Part shown: one piece after another, positions 19,927-29,352 of the stretch
How the letters are laid out: each line of letters opens with the position of its first letter
Position numbering within the stretch: position 1 is the stretch's first letter
NCBI RefSeq assembly: GCF_000737535.1
Contig: NZ_CP006269.1
Coordinates: 682,001-746,000 of the forward strand
Reading direction: 5' to 3'
DNA: 64,000 nt
DNA from: Synechococcus sp. KORDI-100
GTDB lineage: Bacteria; Cyanobacteriota; Cyanobacteriia; PCC-6307; Cyanobiaceae
Made by a program: the position numbers and the translations under genes
The notes under the pieces: generated by a model
Databases searched by the model: none
What the model was told of the DNA's origin: nothing
The model's input: the letters and a program-made list of their open reading frames with translations, nothing else

Positions 19927-21173
19927 CAAAAGTTCCCGCAGAGTTGCTTGAGGACCAGCCTCGCAAGCCGTTGGCTCCCCCCCGCAGGTCCCATCCGTTG
20001 TTGCCCGATTCGGCCAAGACGCTCAGCAAGGTCGTCGTCGCTGAGCAGGCGTTCGAGCCTGCCTGCGAGCTCGGTGGCGTCCCTGCAGGGGTAGACGGCT
20101 CCTCCGAGAAGACGACTCTGACGTCTGGCAAAACCTTTTTTGAACTGGGGGCCAGGGCCAGGGAGGGATACGGCTGGTATGCCGAGTCCCACGAGCTGCT
20201 CCGTCGCCGTACCGGCTGTTGTCAAGCCGGCTTCCGCCCAGCCCGCCCAGCGATCGAAGCAGCGCTGCCCGATCAGCACCAGCAGAGGTCCTCTGACCCA
20301 GCAGGCAGCGGCTCCCAGCTCGTCGGACGGCGGCAGGCTTCTGCGGTAGCCGTCTTGCTGCAAGAGCCGTTCGAGAACCTCAAGAGGCGGTTGAGATCCC
20401 ACGGCCGCGAGCAGTGCCACAGGCGTTGATGACGTCTCGAGTGGACGGGCTGCTGCCAGCAGTCGCCGGAAATTGTTGCCGGCCTCCGGCATCCGACTGC
20501 CGCAGAGCATCAGGATCCGCCGGCAACGCTCCAAGGCGGCAGGAGGCGACTCTCGACGGAGGCCATCCATCATCGGGTTCCCTGGTGCGACGGCTGCAAC
20601 CCCGTGACGCTGCAGCCCCCGAGCGGTCAGTCGGTCTCTCATGGCCACCAAACGGCAGTGCCGTGAGCTCATCAGGGTCCATTCCCAGGGATCCCATTCA
20701 GTGCCTTTCAGGCGGTGATACAGATCGCTGAGGGCCTGCCCAGGGCCACTGCGCCAGGTGTAATCGCTCTTCGGGGTTCCAATGAACCCGAAGCGTGCTC
20801 CACTGCTGCGTGCCAACAGAAGCGGTAGCAGGTCACCAATGGCCAGCATCACCCTGTTCTGGCGAGCCAGTCGTCTGCATAGCCTCCACTGCCGCCAGCT
20901 GAGCAGAGGCAGGCCAGCCGAGAGATCGGAGACCAGGCCTTTGAGGCTCTGGTTGCTGAAGCCTCCGCTGGGCAGGGTCGCTGACGGTCCGATTCTCTCC
21001 AGCCAGCCGCTTTCGACGGGCGCATCAAAGGCCTGACCCTGTCCCACCAGGGGCAGCACTTCCAGAGACAGCTGAGGGCAGAGCCGGTGGATCGCCTCAA
21101 GCACTCTGAGTGCGATCAGATCCTCGCCATGTCCGTTGCAGAGCACCAGAAGGGTGGTCCTGACGTGGCTGAT
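19926..21173 (-). CDS. Lipid-A-disaccharide synthase-related glycosyltransferase, probable ATC start
   Basis: About 415 residues. LVLCNGHGEDLIALRVLEAI and the C-terminal TTAGTATEQLVGLGIPAVSLPG are typical of the LpxB-related family found across cyanobacteria. The acceptor is unknown; true lipid A synthesis is not implied. The frame has no ATG, GTG or TTG before GTG 21146, which would start inside the first conserved strand. ATC 21173 has AGGGG five bases upstream and gives ISHVRTTLLVLCNGHGED. The frame further left runs into tRNA-Cys and is not coding. Confidence 0.8.
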   Translation of the reverse strand: MSHVRTTLLVLCNGHGEDLIALRVLEAIHRLCPQLSLEVLPLVGQGQAFDAPVESGWLERIGPSATLPSGGFSNQSLKGLVSDLSAGLPLLSWRQWRLCRRLARQNRVMLAIGDLLPLLLARSSGARFGFIGTPKSDYTWRSGPGQALSDLYHRLKGTEWDPWEWTLMSSRHCRLVAMRDRLTARGLQRHGVAAVAPGNPMMDGLRRESPPAALERCRRILMLCGSRMPEAGNNFRRLLAAARPLETSSTPVALLAAVGSQPPLEVLERLLQQDGYRRSLPPSDELGAAACWVRGPLLVLIGQRCFDRWAGWAEAGLTTAGTATEQLVGLGIPAVSLPGPGPQFKKGFARRQSRLLGGAVYPCRDATELAGRLERLLSDDDLAERLGRIGQQRMGPAGGSQRLARLVLKQLCGNF

Positions 21174-21206
21174 ACGATCCCCTGATGGGGACTGAGGTTC
21201 CCCTCT

Positions 21207-21277
21207 GGCGGCATGGCCAAGTGGTAAGGCAGAGGATTGCAAATCCTTTATCCCCAGTTCGAATCTGGGTGCCGCCT
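21207..21277 (+). tRNA. tRNA-Cys (anticodon GCA)
   Basis: Acceptor GGCGGCA pairs with TGCCGCC, short D-loop (AAGTGGTAAG), anticodon stem AGGAT/ATCCT around the loop TTGCAAA giving GCA, and T-arm CCCAG-TTCGAAT-CTGGG. The discriminator is T (U), the identity base for Cys tRNA. CCA is not encoded. Confidence 0.95.
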
Positions 21278-21288
21278 TCGATTGCATC

Positions 21289-21801
21289 TCAGAGCCTGGC
21301 TTCCGCGCTCAGGGTCCAACCACTGCGCGACTGACTCTGGCAGGAGATCTGCTTCTCAGAAAGTCTGCAGGTACCACGCATCGACTGGGCCTTGGGAAGG
21401 TTGTTCGGCAGTCCCCTCACATCGAACTGCGCGGTGGAGCCACTGATCACCCTGGCTGACCATGCCGGAATCGACGGTTTGCAGTGGCCTTTGTCGCAGG
21501 ACAGTGCCGGTTCGCCGGGGGGATGGCTGGCGATGAAGGTCACCCTGGTACTGGATCCGGGTTCCTCTCCGGGGCCTGAGAAACGGATCCGCAACCCAGA
21601 GGGCCCGCGCTGTGTCAGCTGCACACGGGAACAGCTCTGAACGGTTCCATGGCGATTCATGGTGCAACGGCTCACGTTGACCTCAAAGTTGCCGAAGTTG
21701 GAGTCCTGGGTCGGCCTCGATGTCTGGGCCGTTGCTGTCCTCGATATGGGAAGCGGAAGCAGCATCGTGAGAACAAACGAGATCCTGAGCAGTCGCTCCA
21801 T
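21289..21801 (-). CDS. Secreted hypothetical protein
   Basis: 170 residues. The N-terminus MERLLRISFVLTMLLPLPIS followed by an ATAQ cleavage-like site is a signal peptide. The mature part has six cysteines (RCTMNRHG, SCSRVQL, SCDKGHC, TCRLSEKQISC) suited to disulfides, and appears to be a beta-rich periplasmic protein. No family recognised. It ends 12 bases from tRNA-Cys, on the opposite strand. Confidence 0.7.
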   Translation of the reverse strand: MERLLRISFVLTMLLPLPISRTATAQTSRPTQDSNFGNFEVNVSRCTMNRHGTVQSCSRVQLTQRGPSGLRIRFSGPGEEPGSSTRVTFIASHPPGEPALSCDKGHCKPSIPAWSARVISGSTAQFDVRGLPNNLPKAQSMRGTCRLSEKQISCQSQSRSGWTLSAEARL

Positions 21802-21994
21802 CAGTAATCACTGTCAGCCACGCACATTCCGAGGCATCGGATGCCGTTCGTCGCCGTGCGCTGGCAATGTTGACAAAGAACTTTCTCGTTGTTGGAGGTC
21901 TCTGCTGCTTCCGCAGACAGCCCTGCTGAGGCATCAGCGGAGGCTTGGGTTGTTGGTCTGCCGGGCATATACGAATGCCGAAGATGGCACGATC

Positions 21995-22978
21995 ATGGCC
22001 CGTAGCAGCGTGTTCCGGTTGAACGGGATCGGATTCGGCACCTGGGCCTGGGGGAATCAACTGGTCTGGGGGTATGACCCCCAACGGGACGACGACCGTC
22101 TGTCCCAGACGTTCCGTGAGGCCGTCAAGGGTGGCCTGAGACTGGTGGACACAGCCGATTCCTATGGCACAGGTCGGCTGAACGGGCGCAGCGAGACCCT
22201 TCTCGGTCGGTTCATTGCAGCTCTGCCGCCATCACAGAAGACCGATCTTGTGATCGCAACCAAGCTGGCTCCCTTTCCGTGGAGGCTTGGTCGCCGGGGG
22301 TTTGATCGAGCGTTTCGGGCCAGCTGCACCCGACTGCAGGGTCATCTTCAACGGGTTCAGTTGCACTGGAGCACGGCCCGCTATGCCCCCTGGCAGGAGT
22401 CTGCCCTGCTCGATGGCATGGCGGATCTGGTTCTTGAGGGCAAGGTGCAGGAGCTTGGGGTGTCCAATGTCGGTCCGACACGCCTGGCCTGGATGCACAA
22501 CCGACTGCAGGACCGTGGTGTGGTCTTGCGCAGCGTGCAGCTGCAGTATTCCCTGCTGGCTCCAGGAGATCAACGCCTCGATCAGCTGCTGCATCTCTGT
22601 TCGGAGCTTCAGATCGAGGTTCTGGCCTACAGCCCGCTGGCGTTCGGAATTCTTGGGCAGGCACCCGATGCCAACCCGGTTCCTTCAACCCCTCTGCGTC
22701 GCGGTCTGTTCCATCGACTCCTTCCGGCCAGCCTGCCGTTGCGACGCCTGATCGAAGAGATCGCCATCGGACATCAGGCCTCGATGGTGCAGGTGGCTCT
22801 GAACTGGTGCCGAGCCCATGGAACAATCCCGATTCCTGGTCTGCGGAGTCCGGAACAAGCTCGTGATGTGGCCGCGGCCCTGAGCTGGTCGCTGACGTCT
22901 GAGGAGCTACGACGACTGGACGACGCCAGGCAGCGTTGTACCGAAAGGATGCCGTCCAATCCTTTTCAAAGTTGCTGA
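21995..22978 (+). CDS. Aldo/keto reductase
   Basis: 327 residues, NADPH-dependent (alpha/beta)8 barrel oxidoreductase. Residues include the catalytic Asp-Tyr region LVDTADSYGTG, Lys in VIATKLAPFPW and His/Trp in VQLHWSTARY; the cofactor end reads IPIPGLRSPEQARD. Physiological substrate unknown. ATG 21995 fits the family start (FRLNGIGFGTWAWG). Confidence 0.9.
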   Translation: MARSSVFRLNGIGFGTWAWGNQLVWGYDPQRDDDRLSQTFREAVKGGLRLVDTADSYGTGRLNGRSETLLGRFIAALPPSQKTDLVIATKLAPFPWRLGRRGFDRAFRASCTRLQGHLQRVQLHWSTARYAPWQESALLDGMADLVLEGKVQELGVSNVGPTRLAWMHNRLQDRGVVLRSVQLQYSLLAPGDQRLDQLLHLCSELQIEVLAYSPLAFGILGQAPDANPVPSTPLRRGLFHRLLPASLPLRRLIEEIAIGHQASMVQVALNWCRAHGTIPIPGLRSPEQARDVAAALSWSLTSEELRRLDDARQRCTERMPSNPFQSC

Positions 22979-22985
22979 AACCCGG

Positions 22986-23606
22986 TCATGCCCCGGCGGC
23001 ATTGTCCTCGGGGTCTGGACTGACCACAACCGGGAGACTGGCATCCTGTCGAAGAGGAACCACCTTTTCAGGTTTAGGAGTTTCCTGCTGAGGTTTCTGC
23101 CCCTGTTCGCAGGCGGCGAGCGCTTCCTGGAGCAATGAGTCGAATGTTGTGCCGGGGAGGCGATGACGTGCGACCTCGAGGAAGGTCCTGGGTAACGACT
23201 CTCCTGCTGCACGGCGCAGGGCAGGGTTGTTGCGTCGCTGCTCCTGCTCGTCCTGGATGGCACGGATGAAGCGACGGGTCACATCACGCTTGGTTGAAGC
23301 CTTGATCAGGGTGTCGCGATCCTGCGTCGGCTGATTGGGATCCTGCTCCAGATCAGCGATCCGTCGCTCCAGGCTCATCAACACTTCTTCGGCTTCCTTG
23401 CCGATATGTGAGAGTTGCCCATCGGAGAGGTAGGGCATGTCAGCGACAAAGACCTTCCCGTGATCTCTCAGGGTCAGAAACGTCGGGCGAGGCCCCTGTC
23501 GATGTCCGATGCCCCGATCGTGCGCTGTGGGAATCGGGCGACGGGGGGGAGTGGGACCCGCAGACGAACGCCGGCGGGTTATGCGCTGTGATTTATCAAA
23601 AGGCAT
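22986..23606 (-). CDS. Conserved hypothetical protein
   Basis: 206 residues. A basic, Pro/Arg-rich first 45 residues precede a helical middle with a coiled-coil look (EAEEVLMSLERRIADLEQD) and an acidic, Pro-rich tail. No catalytic motif or membrane segment. Convergent with the aldo/keto reductase gene. Function unknown. Confidence 0.65.
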   Translation of the reverse strand: MPFDKSQRITRRRSSAGPTPPRRPIPTAHDRGIGHRQGPRPTFLTLRDHGKVFVADMPYLSDGQLSHIGKEAEEVLMSLERRIADLEQDPNQPTQDRDTLIKASTKRDVTRRFIRAIQDEQEQRRNNPALRRAAGESLPRTFLEVARHRLPGTTFDSLLQEALAACEQGQKPQQETPKPEKVVPLRQDASLPVVVSPDPEDNAAGA

Positions 23607-23726
23607 CGGAATAGACCTGATGTATCGACGCTGCTATCGGATCAGGATCCGATGTGCTGAATAAAACTTAGGTCATCCACCAGGCCTGATGCCTGCTTTA
23701 CCCGATCTTGATTGACAGTGAAGCAA

Positions 23727-24764
23727 TCACGCTGGGATCCCGATCAACTGGGGCGTGCTGCGATCGGGACCGGTTGACACCTCACCGATCGCCCAGCTCT
23801 GGAAACCGCTGCTCTGACAAATCGCCATCGCGCTGCTCGCCTGATGGTCCGGAAGCACGAGGCAGAAGCCGATGCCGAGATTGAAGGTCTGCCACATGTC
23901 CTGCTCGGGAATCGCCCCGTTGCTCTGAAGCCAGTTGAAGAGTGCCGGTCGTGGCCAGCTTGAGGGATCAATCACGGCCGCGGTGCCCTCCGGCAGACAG
24001 CGCGGGAGGTTTTCTGGAAGTCCGCCTCCTGTGATGTGAGCCATGCCATGAACCTCGATGTCGCCGTCCAGGAGGCATTTCACCAGTGATGGGTAGAGAC
24101 GGGTGGGGCAGAGGAGATCGTCAATCAGACGTCGGCCCTCGGATCCATATGTGGTGTCCGCTGTTGCTTCGGCGCTGTTCAGCACGCTCCGCACCAGGCT
24201 GAAACCATTGCTGTGAACCCCATTGCTGGCGATGCCGATGATGCGATCACCGGGCTGAACGCGTTGCGAGTCGATCAGCTCCGATTCCTCCACCACGGCG
24301 ACACAGAATCCCGCCAGGTCGTAGCGACCGGCTGGGTAGAACCCGGGCATTTCGGCTGTCTCCCCGCCAAGCAGGGTGCATCCGCTCTGGCGGCAGCCAT
24401 CGGCGATTCCCTCGACAACCTCCGCCATGGCTGATGGCGTCAGCGCTCCTGTGGCCATGTAATCCAGAAAGAACAGGGGCGAGGCCCCTGATGTGATCAC
24501 GTCGTTCACACACATCGCGACCAGATCAATACCGACTCCGCGGTGTTGTTGATGCATCTGAGCCAGTTCGAGTTTGGTTCCCACCCCATCGGTTCCAGCG
24601 ATGAGCAGTGGCTGGCGCATCCCCTCCGGAAGCCGCATGATGCCTCCAAACCCCCCGAGTCCACCCAGCACCTCGGGGCGTCGCGTGGAGTCCACCGAAC
24701 CACGGATCCGTTCAACAAAGTCCCGTCCGGCCTGAACATCCACGCCGGCAGCTTTGTAATCCAT
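23727..24764 (-). CDS. purM: Phosphoribosylformylglycinamidine cyclo-ligase
   Basis: 345 residues. Fifth step of purine synthesis: ATP-dependent closure of FGAM to AIR. Conserved blocks: [68 protein letters not shown] and [15 protein letters not shown]. Length and start are as usual for the family. Confidence 0.97.
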   Translation of the reverse strand: MDYKAAGVDVQAGRDFVERIRGSVDSTRRPEVLGGLGGFGGIMRLPEGMRQPLLIAGTDGVGTKLELAQMHQQHRGVGIDLVAMCVNDVITSGASPLFFLDYMATGALTPSAMAEVVEGIADGCRQSGCTLLGGETAEMPGFYPAGRYDLAGFCVAVVEESELIDSQRVQPGDRIIGIASNGVHSNGFSLVRSVLNSAEATADTTYGSEGRRLIDDLLCPTRLYPSLVKCLLDGDIEVHGMAHITGGGLPENLPRCLPEGTAAVIDPSSWPRPALFNWLQSNGAIPEQDMWQTFNLGIGFCLVLPDHQASSAMAICQSSGFQSWAIGEVSTGPDRSTPQLIGIPA

Positions 24765-25070
24765 GGCTTCTGGTCGTCCTGCCTCGATCCTGCACCGCCA
24801 TGTGTTCCATGACGGTGCGACAACCGTCTTGGCGGAAATTAGTGGCGCTTTTATCTGCTATCAGCCCGGCTTATCATTGAGCCCCTGTGGCCGCACGACA
24901 GACAGCTGTGGTCCCAGGCTTTCGGGAGAGATTCAGGCGCTGGAAGCGGTTGTTGAACGAGGGGGTGAGATCAACGTCACATGAGTCATTTTGCTTACGG
25001 TTTTAAGGCTGTTTGACACGTAGAGGTTCAGGATGTCGCTGCCCAACGAAAGCGATTTAGGCCTGAATCG
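24765..25070. other. Intergenic region between purM and the RlpA-like gene
   Basis: 306 bases separating divergent genes, so it must hold promoters for both. Moderately AT-rich around 24836-24880 and 24985-25020. I see no convincing small gene, riboswitch or strong terminator. An ATG at 25033 opens a frame different from the RlpA gene and soon ends. Confidence 0.5.
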
Positions 25071-25709
25071 TTGGTTTTGCGCAATCTGCTCATCCTTCTC
25101 GGTCTCTGCGGGACCGTTTCCGCCAGCCCAGCCCTCTACCCAGTTGTCGCTGGCGACCTTGAGGCACGTGACCTAACGAACCCTCTGGCTGAAACATCGG
25201 ACCTTGAAACAGCGTCACCGGCAGAGCCAGCCGCCATGGATTCGGTTCAGTCAGGGATTCAGACCTCAGCTCCAACCGCCTCGGAACCTGGGACGGCGGA
25301 ACCGGCCACGGGCGCTGACGCCATCAAAGCCACCCTGACTCCTGAGGAGGTCATCGAATCTCCTGAGCTGGCGCCTGCTCCGCCTGCGCCGAGGGTCAAG
25401 GTTGTGCCAGACGTGGTGCAGGTCATCACGGGAGAGGCCAGTTGGTATGGCCCGGGCTTTTACGGCAATCGCACGGCCAACGGTGAGATCTACCGTCCCG
25501 GCACCATGACGGCAGCCCACCGCACATTGCCCTTCGGGACGAAAGTCCGAGTGACCAACCTCTGGAATGGCCGTTCGGCGGTGATTCGAATCAATGATCG
25601 AGGTCCCTTCGTAGGGCATCGCGTCATTGATCTCGGCCATGGCGCTGCCAGCAGTCTCGGCCTGACGGCATCCGGGATCGCTCAGGTGCGTCTCGAGGTG
25701 TTGCGCTGA
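25071..25709 (+). CDS. RlpA-like septal ring lytic transglycosylase family protein
   Basis: 212 residues. Signal peptide (LRNLLILLGLCGTVSAS), then a ~100-residue Pro/Ala/Glu-rich spacer, then a double-psi beta-barrel domain: ASWYGPGFYGNRTANGEIY, HRTLPFGTKVRVTNL and IRINDRGPFVGHRVIDLG with the conserved Asp. Likely acts on peptidoglycan in the periplasm. TTG at 25071 is the first usable start after an in-frame stop. The 3' end overlaps the PanC-Cmk frame by four bases if CTG is its start. Confidence 0.85.
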   Translation: MVLRNLLILLGLCGTVSASPALYPVVAGDLEARDLTNPLAETSDLETASPAEPAAMDSVQSGIQTSAPTASEPGTAEPATGADAIKATLTPEEVIESPELAPAPPAPRVKVVPDVVQVITGEASWYGPGFYGNRTANGEIYRPGTMTAAHRTLPFGTKVRVTNLWNGRSAVIRINDRGPFVGHRVIDLGHGAASSLGLTASGIAQVRLEVLR

Positions 25710-27229
25710 CCTCAGTCCTGCTTCGAACAGCACAGGAGCTTCGTGCCTGGTTGCAGGGAGAGCGTGCTCCTCTCACGCTCATTCCCACCATGGGTGGGCT
25801 CCATCAGGGGCATGTCCGCCTGATGGAGGTGGCCCGATCCAGCTCCGCTGGCTCAACCCTCCTCAGTCTGTTCGTCAACCCACTGCAATTCGGTCCGAAC
25901 GAGGACTACGACCGTTATCCGCGGACTCTGCAATCGGATCTTGCCCTTGCGGAGTCCGCAGGAGTCGACGCCGTCTGGGCTCCCGACATCGGCGACGTCT
26001 TCCCGGACGGCCCTGAAGACAGTGTTGGCCTGACGGTTCCAGCCCTCTTGCAATCCAATCTCTGTGGGCGTGTGCGCCCGGGGCATTTTGATGGTGTTGC
26101 CACCGTTGTGGCGCGTCTTCTGGCGCTGGTGAAGCCGCAGCGTCTGGTGTTGGGCGAGAAGGACTGGCAGCAGCTGGTCATTCTTCGGCGTCTTGTGGAA
26201 GACATGAACCTTCCGGTCACGGTGCTTGGGGTGCCAACGGTGCGAGAGGCCGATGGCCTTGCCATGAGTTCGCGGAATCGATATCTCTCCCCGGAGAACC
26301 GCGAACGAGCCGTCGCGTTGCCCCGTGCGCTCCAAGCGGCGGATTTCAAAGACGATGCGGCCGATGTTCGGAAGGTTCTCATCGCCGCTGGGCTCGAGGT
26401 CGAGTATGTAGAAAGGGTGACTCCAACCAGCCTGCAGCCCTGCGGACAGGAGACTGCGATTTCGCTGCTCGCAGCGGCCGTGCGCTGTGGAAACACCCGT
26501 TTGATCGATCACGTCTTTCTGATGAGCCGAGCTCCTCTTGTCGCCATTGATGGACCTGCAGGGGCTGGCAAGAGCACGGTGACCCGCGCCTTCGCAGAGC
26601 GGCTCGGGCTCACCTACCTCGACACGGGCGCGATGTATCGCGCGGTCACCTGGTTGGTGCAACAGCGCCAGGTGAATCCGGAGGATGTTGCCGCGATTGC
26701 GTCTCTGCTGGTCGATTTCAACCTTGCTCTGCGCTCGTTGCCTGGTGGTCGCCAGCAGGTCCTGGTGAATGGGGAAGACGTCAGCGATGCGATCCGCTCA
26801 CCGGAGGTGACGGCTGCTGTGTCCGCCGTGGCAGCGCATCGTTGTGTGAGAAAGTCACTCACGGAGCAGCAGAAAGCCATGGGCGCCGAAGGTGGGCTTG
26901 TGGCCGAGGGCCGCGATATCGGGACAGCCGTTTTTCCCGATGCCGACCTCAAGGTTTTTCTGACCGCCACGGTCAGCGAGAGGGCACGACGGCGGGCCAT
27001 GGATCTGGAGCAGCGTGGGTTTGCCGCCCCGATCCGCAGCGAACTTGAGGCTCAGATCGCTGAGCGTGATCGGAAGGACAGCACCCGAGAGGAGGCTCCT
27101 CTCGTGAAGGCCTCCGATGCTGTCGAACTGGTGACTGACGGTATGGCGATCGATGCGGTGATCGATGCACTGGTACAGCTGTTTCGAGCTCGGGTCGCTG
27201 AGGAGGCCTGGCCTACTCCTGAGCACTGA
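25706..27229 (+). CDS. panC/cmk: Bifunctional pantoate-beta-alanine ligase / cytidylate kinase, probable CTG start
   Basis: Fusion typical of cyanobacteria. The PanC part (to ~ residue 275) has PTMGGLHQGHVRLM, FVNPLQFGPNEDY and LGEKDWQQL and makes pantothenate. The Cmk part has GPAGAGKSTVTRAFAE, YLDTGAMYRAVTW and VAEGRDIGTAVFPDADLK and phosphorylates CMP/dCMP. Homology (LLRTAQELRAWLQG) begins upstream of the first standard start, TTG 25751. In frame there is CTG 25706, which overlaps the RlpA stop as CTGA, the same overlap geometry seen as ATGA/GTGA/TTGA elsewhere here. About 507 residues from CTG. Confidence 0.93.
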   Translation: MTSVLLRTAQELRAWLQGERAPLTLIPTMGGLHQGHVRLMEVARSSSAGSTLLSLFVNPLQFGPNEDYDRYPRTLQSDLALAESAGVDAVWAPDIGDVFPDGPEDSVGLTVPALLQSNLCGRVRPGHFDGVATVVARLLALVKPQRLVLGEKDWQQLVILRRLVEDMNLPVTVLGVPTVREADGLAMSSRNRYLSPENRERAVALPRALQAADFKDDAADVRKVLIAAGLEVEYVERVTPTSLQPCGQETAISLLAAAVRCGNTRLIDHVFLMSRAPLVAIDGPAGAGKSTVTRAFAERLGLTYLDTGAMYRAVTWLVQQRQVNPEDVAAIASLLVDFNLALRSLPGGRQQVLVNGEDVSDAIRSPEVTAAVSAVAAHRCVRKSLTEQQKAMGAEGGLVAEGRDIGTAVFPDADLKVFLTATVSERARRRAMDLEQRGFAAPIRSELEAQIAERDRKDSTREEAPLVKASDAVELVTDGMAIDAVIDALVQLFRARVAEEAWPTPEH

Positions 27230-27686
27230 GCTTGTCGAGCAACGTCGAACAGGCATCCTCAAGCAGGTCCAGCACATGCTCGAATCCCGCGTCGCCGCCG
27301 TAGTAGGGGTCGGGCACGTCGGTTTCAGTGAACGTGCTGGCGTACGTGAGCATCGGTTCGATCGCCGCTGTTGCACGATCGCCTGCTTCCGCCGCCAAGC
27401 TCCTGACCGCGTCCAGATTGGACTGGTCCATGGTCAGGACCAGATCAAACTCGCTCAGGTCATCCAGAGTGATCTGTCGAGCGCGACTTGGCAGCTGAAT
27501 GCCTCGACGGTTCGCAGCTGCCTGCATGCGCCGATCCGCTGGATTGCCGACATGCCAGCTCCCTGTGCCGGCTGAATCCACGACGAAATCCTTGCTGAGG
27601 CCCCGCTCAGCGAGCAGGTGAAGAAACACACCTTCTGCAGCTGGTGATCGGCAGATATTGCCAAGGCAGACGAACAAAACCTTCAT
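27213..27686 (-). CDS. Low molecular weight protein-tyrosine phosphatase
   Basis: 157 residues. P-loop CLGNICRS at residues 7-14 (C-x5-R) and the general acid in DPYYGG are both intact, so it should be active on phosphotyrosine proteins or low-molecular phosphates. Its ATG overlaps the rpcG stop (ATGA), so it is probably co-translated with this bilin lyase-isomerase. The 3' end overlaps the convergent panC-cmk gene by 17 bases. Confidence 0.93.
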   Translation of the reverse strand: MKVLFVCLGNICRSPAAEGVFLHLLAERGLSKDFVVDSAGTGSWHVGNPADRRMQAAANRRGIQLPSRARQITLDDLSEFDLVLTMDQSNLDAVRSLAAEAGDRATAAIEPMLTYASTFTETDVPDPYYGGDAGFEHVLDLLEDACSTLLDKLSAQE

Positions 27687-29107
27687 GACATTGAACCTTG
27701 CGTGACGTGATTGACATGGGCAGGTTTCGTTCTGAAGAGAGCTAGTCCGATCCGCGTTTTAACGACAAAGTCGTTTTCAATCTCATAGGCATGGTTTAAG
27801 GATTCTTGCGCCTCATGATTTGCAATCTGATCCAGAGCTGCAGCGGCACCGTATCGCAATCCCCAATCTTCTGGATGAACAATCGTCCAGGTCAATTTGC
27901 TGACGATTTGGCTACATACAAGAGGTTCTGCTGTCTCCGATCCGATGCGTCCAAGACCGCAAGCGGCAACCCTGCGGATGTTGCCTTGGCAATGATTGGC
28001 AATTTCAAGCCCAATAGCTTCCATGAGCACCGTTGCATACTCAGAGCATCCCGTCGATGCCATGACTTTGATCAGGCCCATGATCACATCCTGGTCAGTT
28101 TCTTTTTGGTGGAGCGTGAGAACGATGTCTGGACTTTGATGAGACAAATCACTTAAGAGTTTCACGCCATACTCTCGATCATGGAGTGAACGGCTTTTTA
28201 GAAGTGTTACGGCATCGTCAAGAATGAATGGGATAGAGTTCTTCTCTTTTGAACGATCTGGTGAGGGGGCGATAGGATTTTCCTGATTCAACAGATGTCC
28301 ACTCATTGTTTCGGCGACCAGTTGGTCCAACGTTGTCATCCACTCCTGTTCTTGGCGTGACAATGACTCGGATTTATTGCGAAAATCTACGCAATTTTGT
28401 GTCATTGATCGAGTTAAAATTTCTTTGATCGCATGCATTTTTATAGTGTTCGGAAGAGTTGCATTTTGGATGGCCAATCCTTCGTCCAGCGTGGCGACTC
28501 GAGCCAAGTCAAATGCTGCTGCTTGTCGGGCAAATGGATTGTCGTGATTCAGCAAAGAAAGGATCTTTTTCAGATAATCTTTGTTACTTGTGCAAGCGAA
28601 AAAATAGGCGCTCGCAGCACCCTGTATTCGAGCAGAATCATCGAGAAAATAAGGCCTTATTTGATCCTGTACGCTCCATACCTGAAAGCGAGTGAAAGCT
28701 TCAATTAAGGCTTCAGTGGGTTTTTCGCGTACATTGGAGTTGAAGTAATTAATAAGGGGGTCGACACATTTTTGTGAGCCAAGGTTGATGAGAGAGCGAA
28801 TACTTGCTTCGTGCAATTGGATGTCGTTGCTTGTTGCTAATGTCTTGACAAGTTCGCCTATGCAGCTTTTGTCGCCGATAAGACCCAGGGATCGGGCTGC
28901 TTGGCGTCTTAAGGGGAAGCCGCCCGTCGATGTTTCCTCGCCTCTGTCATGGAGACAGCGAATGAGTGCGGGAACAGAGTTTTTTGCGCGATTTTTACCG
29001 AGCCACCAGGCTGCGTGGTAACGAATTGAGGGATCGTTACTCTCAAGGGCAGCAAGTGCTGATTGCTCGGAGTTGATCAGGCTCAAAAGACCGGGTTGCA
29101 AACGCAA
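27683..29107 (-). CDS. rpcG: Phycoerythrobilin:phycocyanin lyase-isomerase RpcG
   Basis: 474 residues, a CpcE/PecE-like N-terminal half fused to a CpcF/PecF-like C-terminal half, all HEAT-type repeats. The N-terminal part shows RYHAAWWLGKN and GGFPLRRQAARSLG; the C-terminal part shows EDWGLRYGAAAALDQI. The key motif is NHCQGN (about residue 376), shared by PecF and RpcG and linked to isomerisation but absent from plain CpcF. RpcG attaches phycoerythrobilin to Cys84 of RpcA as phycourobilin. AT-rich compared with flanking housekeeping genes. Start ATG or alternative at 29107; divergent from mpeE. Confidence 0.88.
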   Translation of the reverse strand: MRLQPGLLSLINSEQSALAALESNDPSIRYHAAWWLGKNRAKNSVPALIRCLHDRGEETSTGGFPLRRQAARSLGLIGDKSCIGELVKTLATSNDIQLHEASIRSLINLGSQKCVDPLINYFNSNVREKPTEALIEAFTRFQVWSVQDQIRPYFLDDSARIQGAASAYFFACTSNKDYLKKILSLLNHDNPFARQAAAFDLARVATLDEGLAIQNATLPNTIKMHAIKEILTRSMTQNCVDFRNKSESLSRQEQEWMTTLDQLVAETMSGHLLNQENPIAPSPDRSKEKNSIPFILDDAVTLLKSRSLHDREYGVKLLSDLSHQSPDIVLTLHQKETDQDVIMGLIKVMASTGCSEYATVLMEAIGLEIANHCQGNIRRVAACGLGRIGSETAEPLVCSQIVSKLTWTIVHPEDWGLRYGAAAALDQIANHEAQESLNHAYEIENDFVVKTRIGLALFRTKPAHVNHVTQGSMS

Positions 29108-29352
29108 GTCGTACTTGGATTTTAGATGACAAGATTGGGTGCCGAAGCTGATCTGTTAAGACAGGCGTCAATCCTTGTTCCGTGTGCCGCGGTCCTTCCA
29201 CTGCGTGAGAACATGAGATCGCATTTGAAATGGTGACATTTTTAGCTCTTCGCAATCGCGTTGATCTCTCGAGGCAGATCAGGGGAAGCTCAAGAGCGGT
29301 CACCTTCACTTGCCCCCACGAATTGATCCATTGCCTTTTTCAACCTGAATTC

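Noticed and set aside
21174-21287. N-terminal extension of the LpxB-like protein across tRNA-Cys
   Set aside because: The extension is antisense tRNA sequence and cannot be a conserved coding region.
25033-25180. ATG 25033 as start of the RlpA-like gene
   Set aside because: Different reading frame that stops soon; the signal peptide lies in the TTG 25071 frame.
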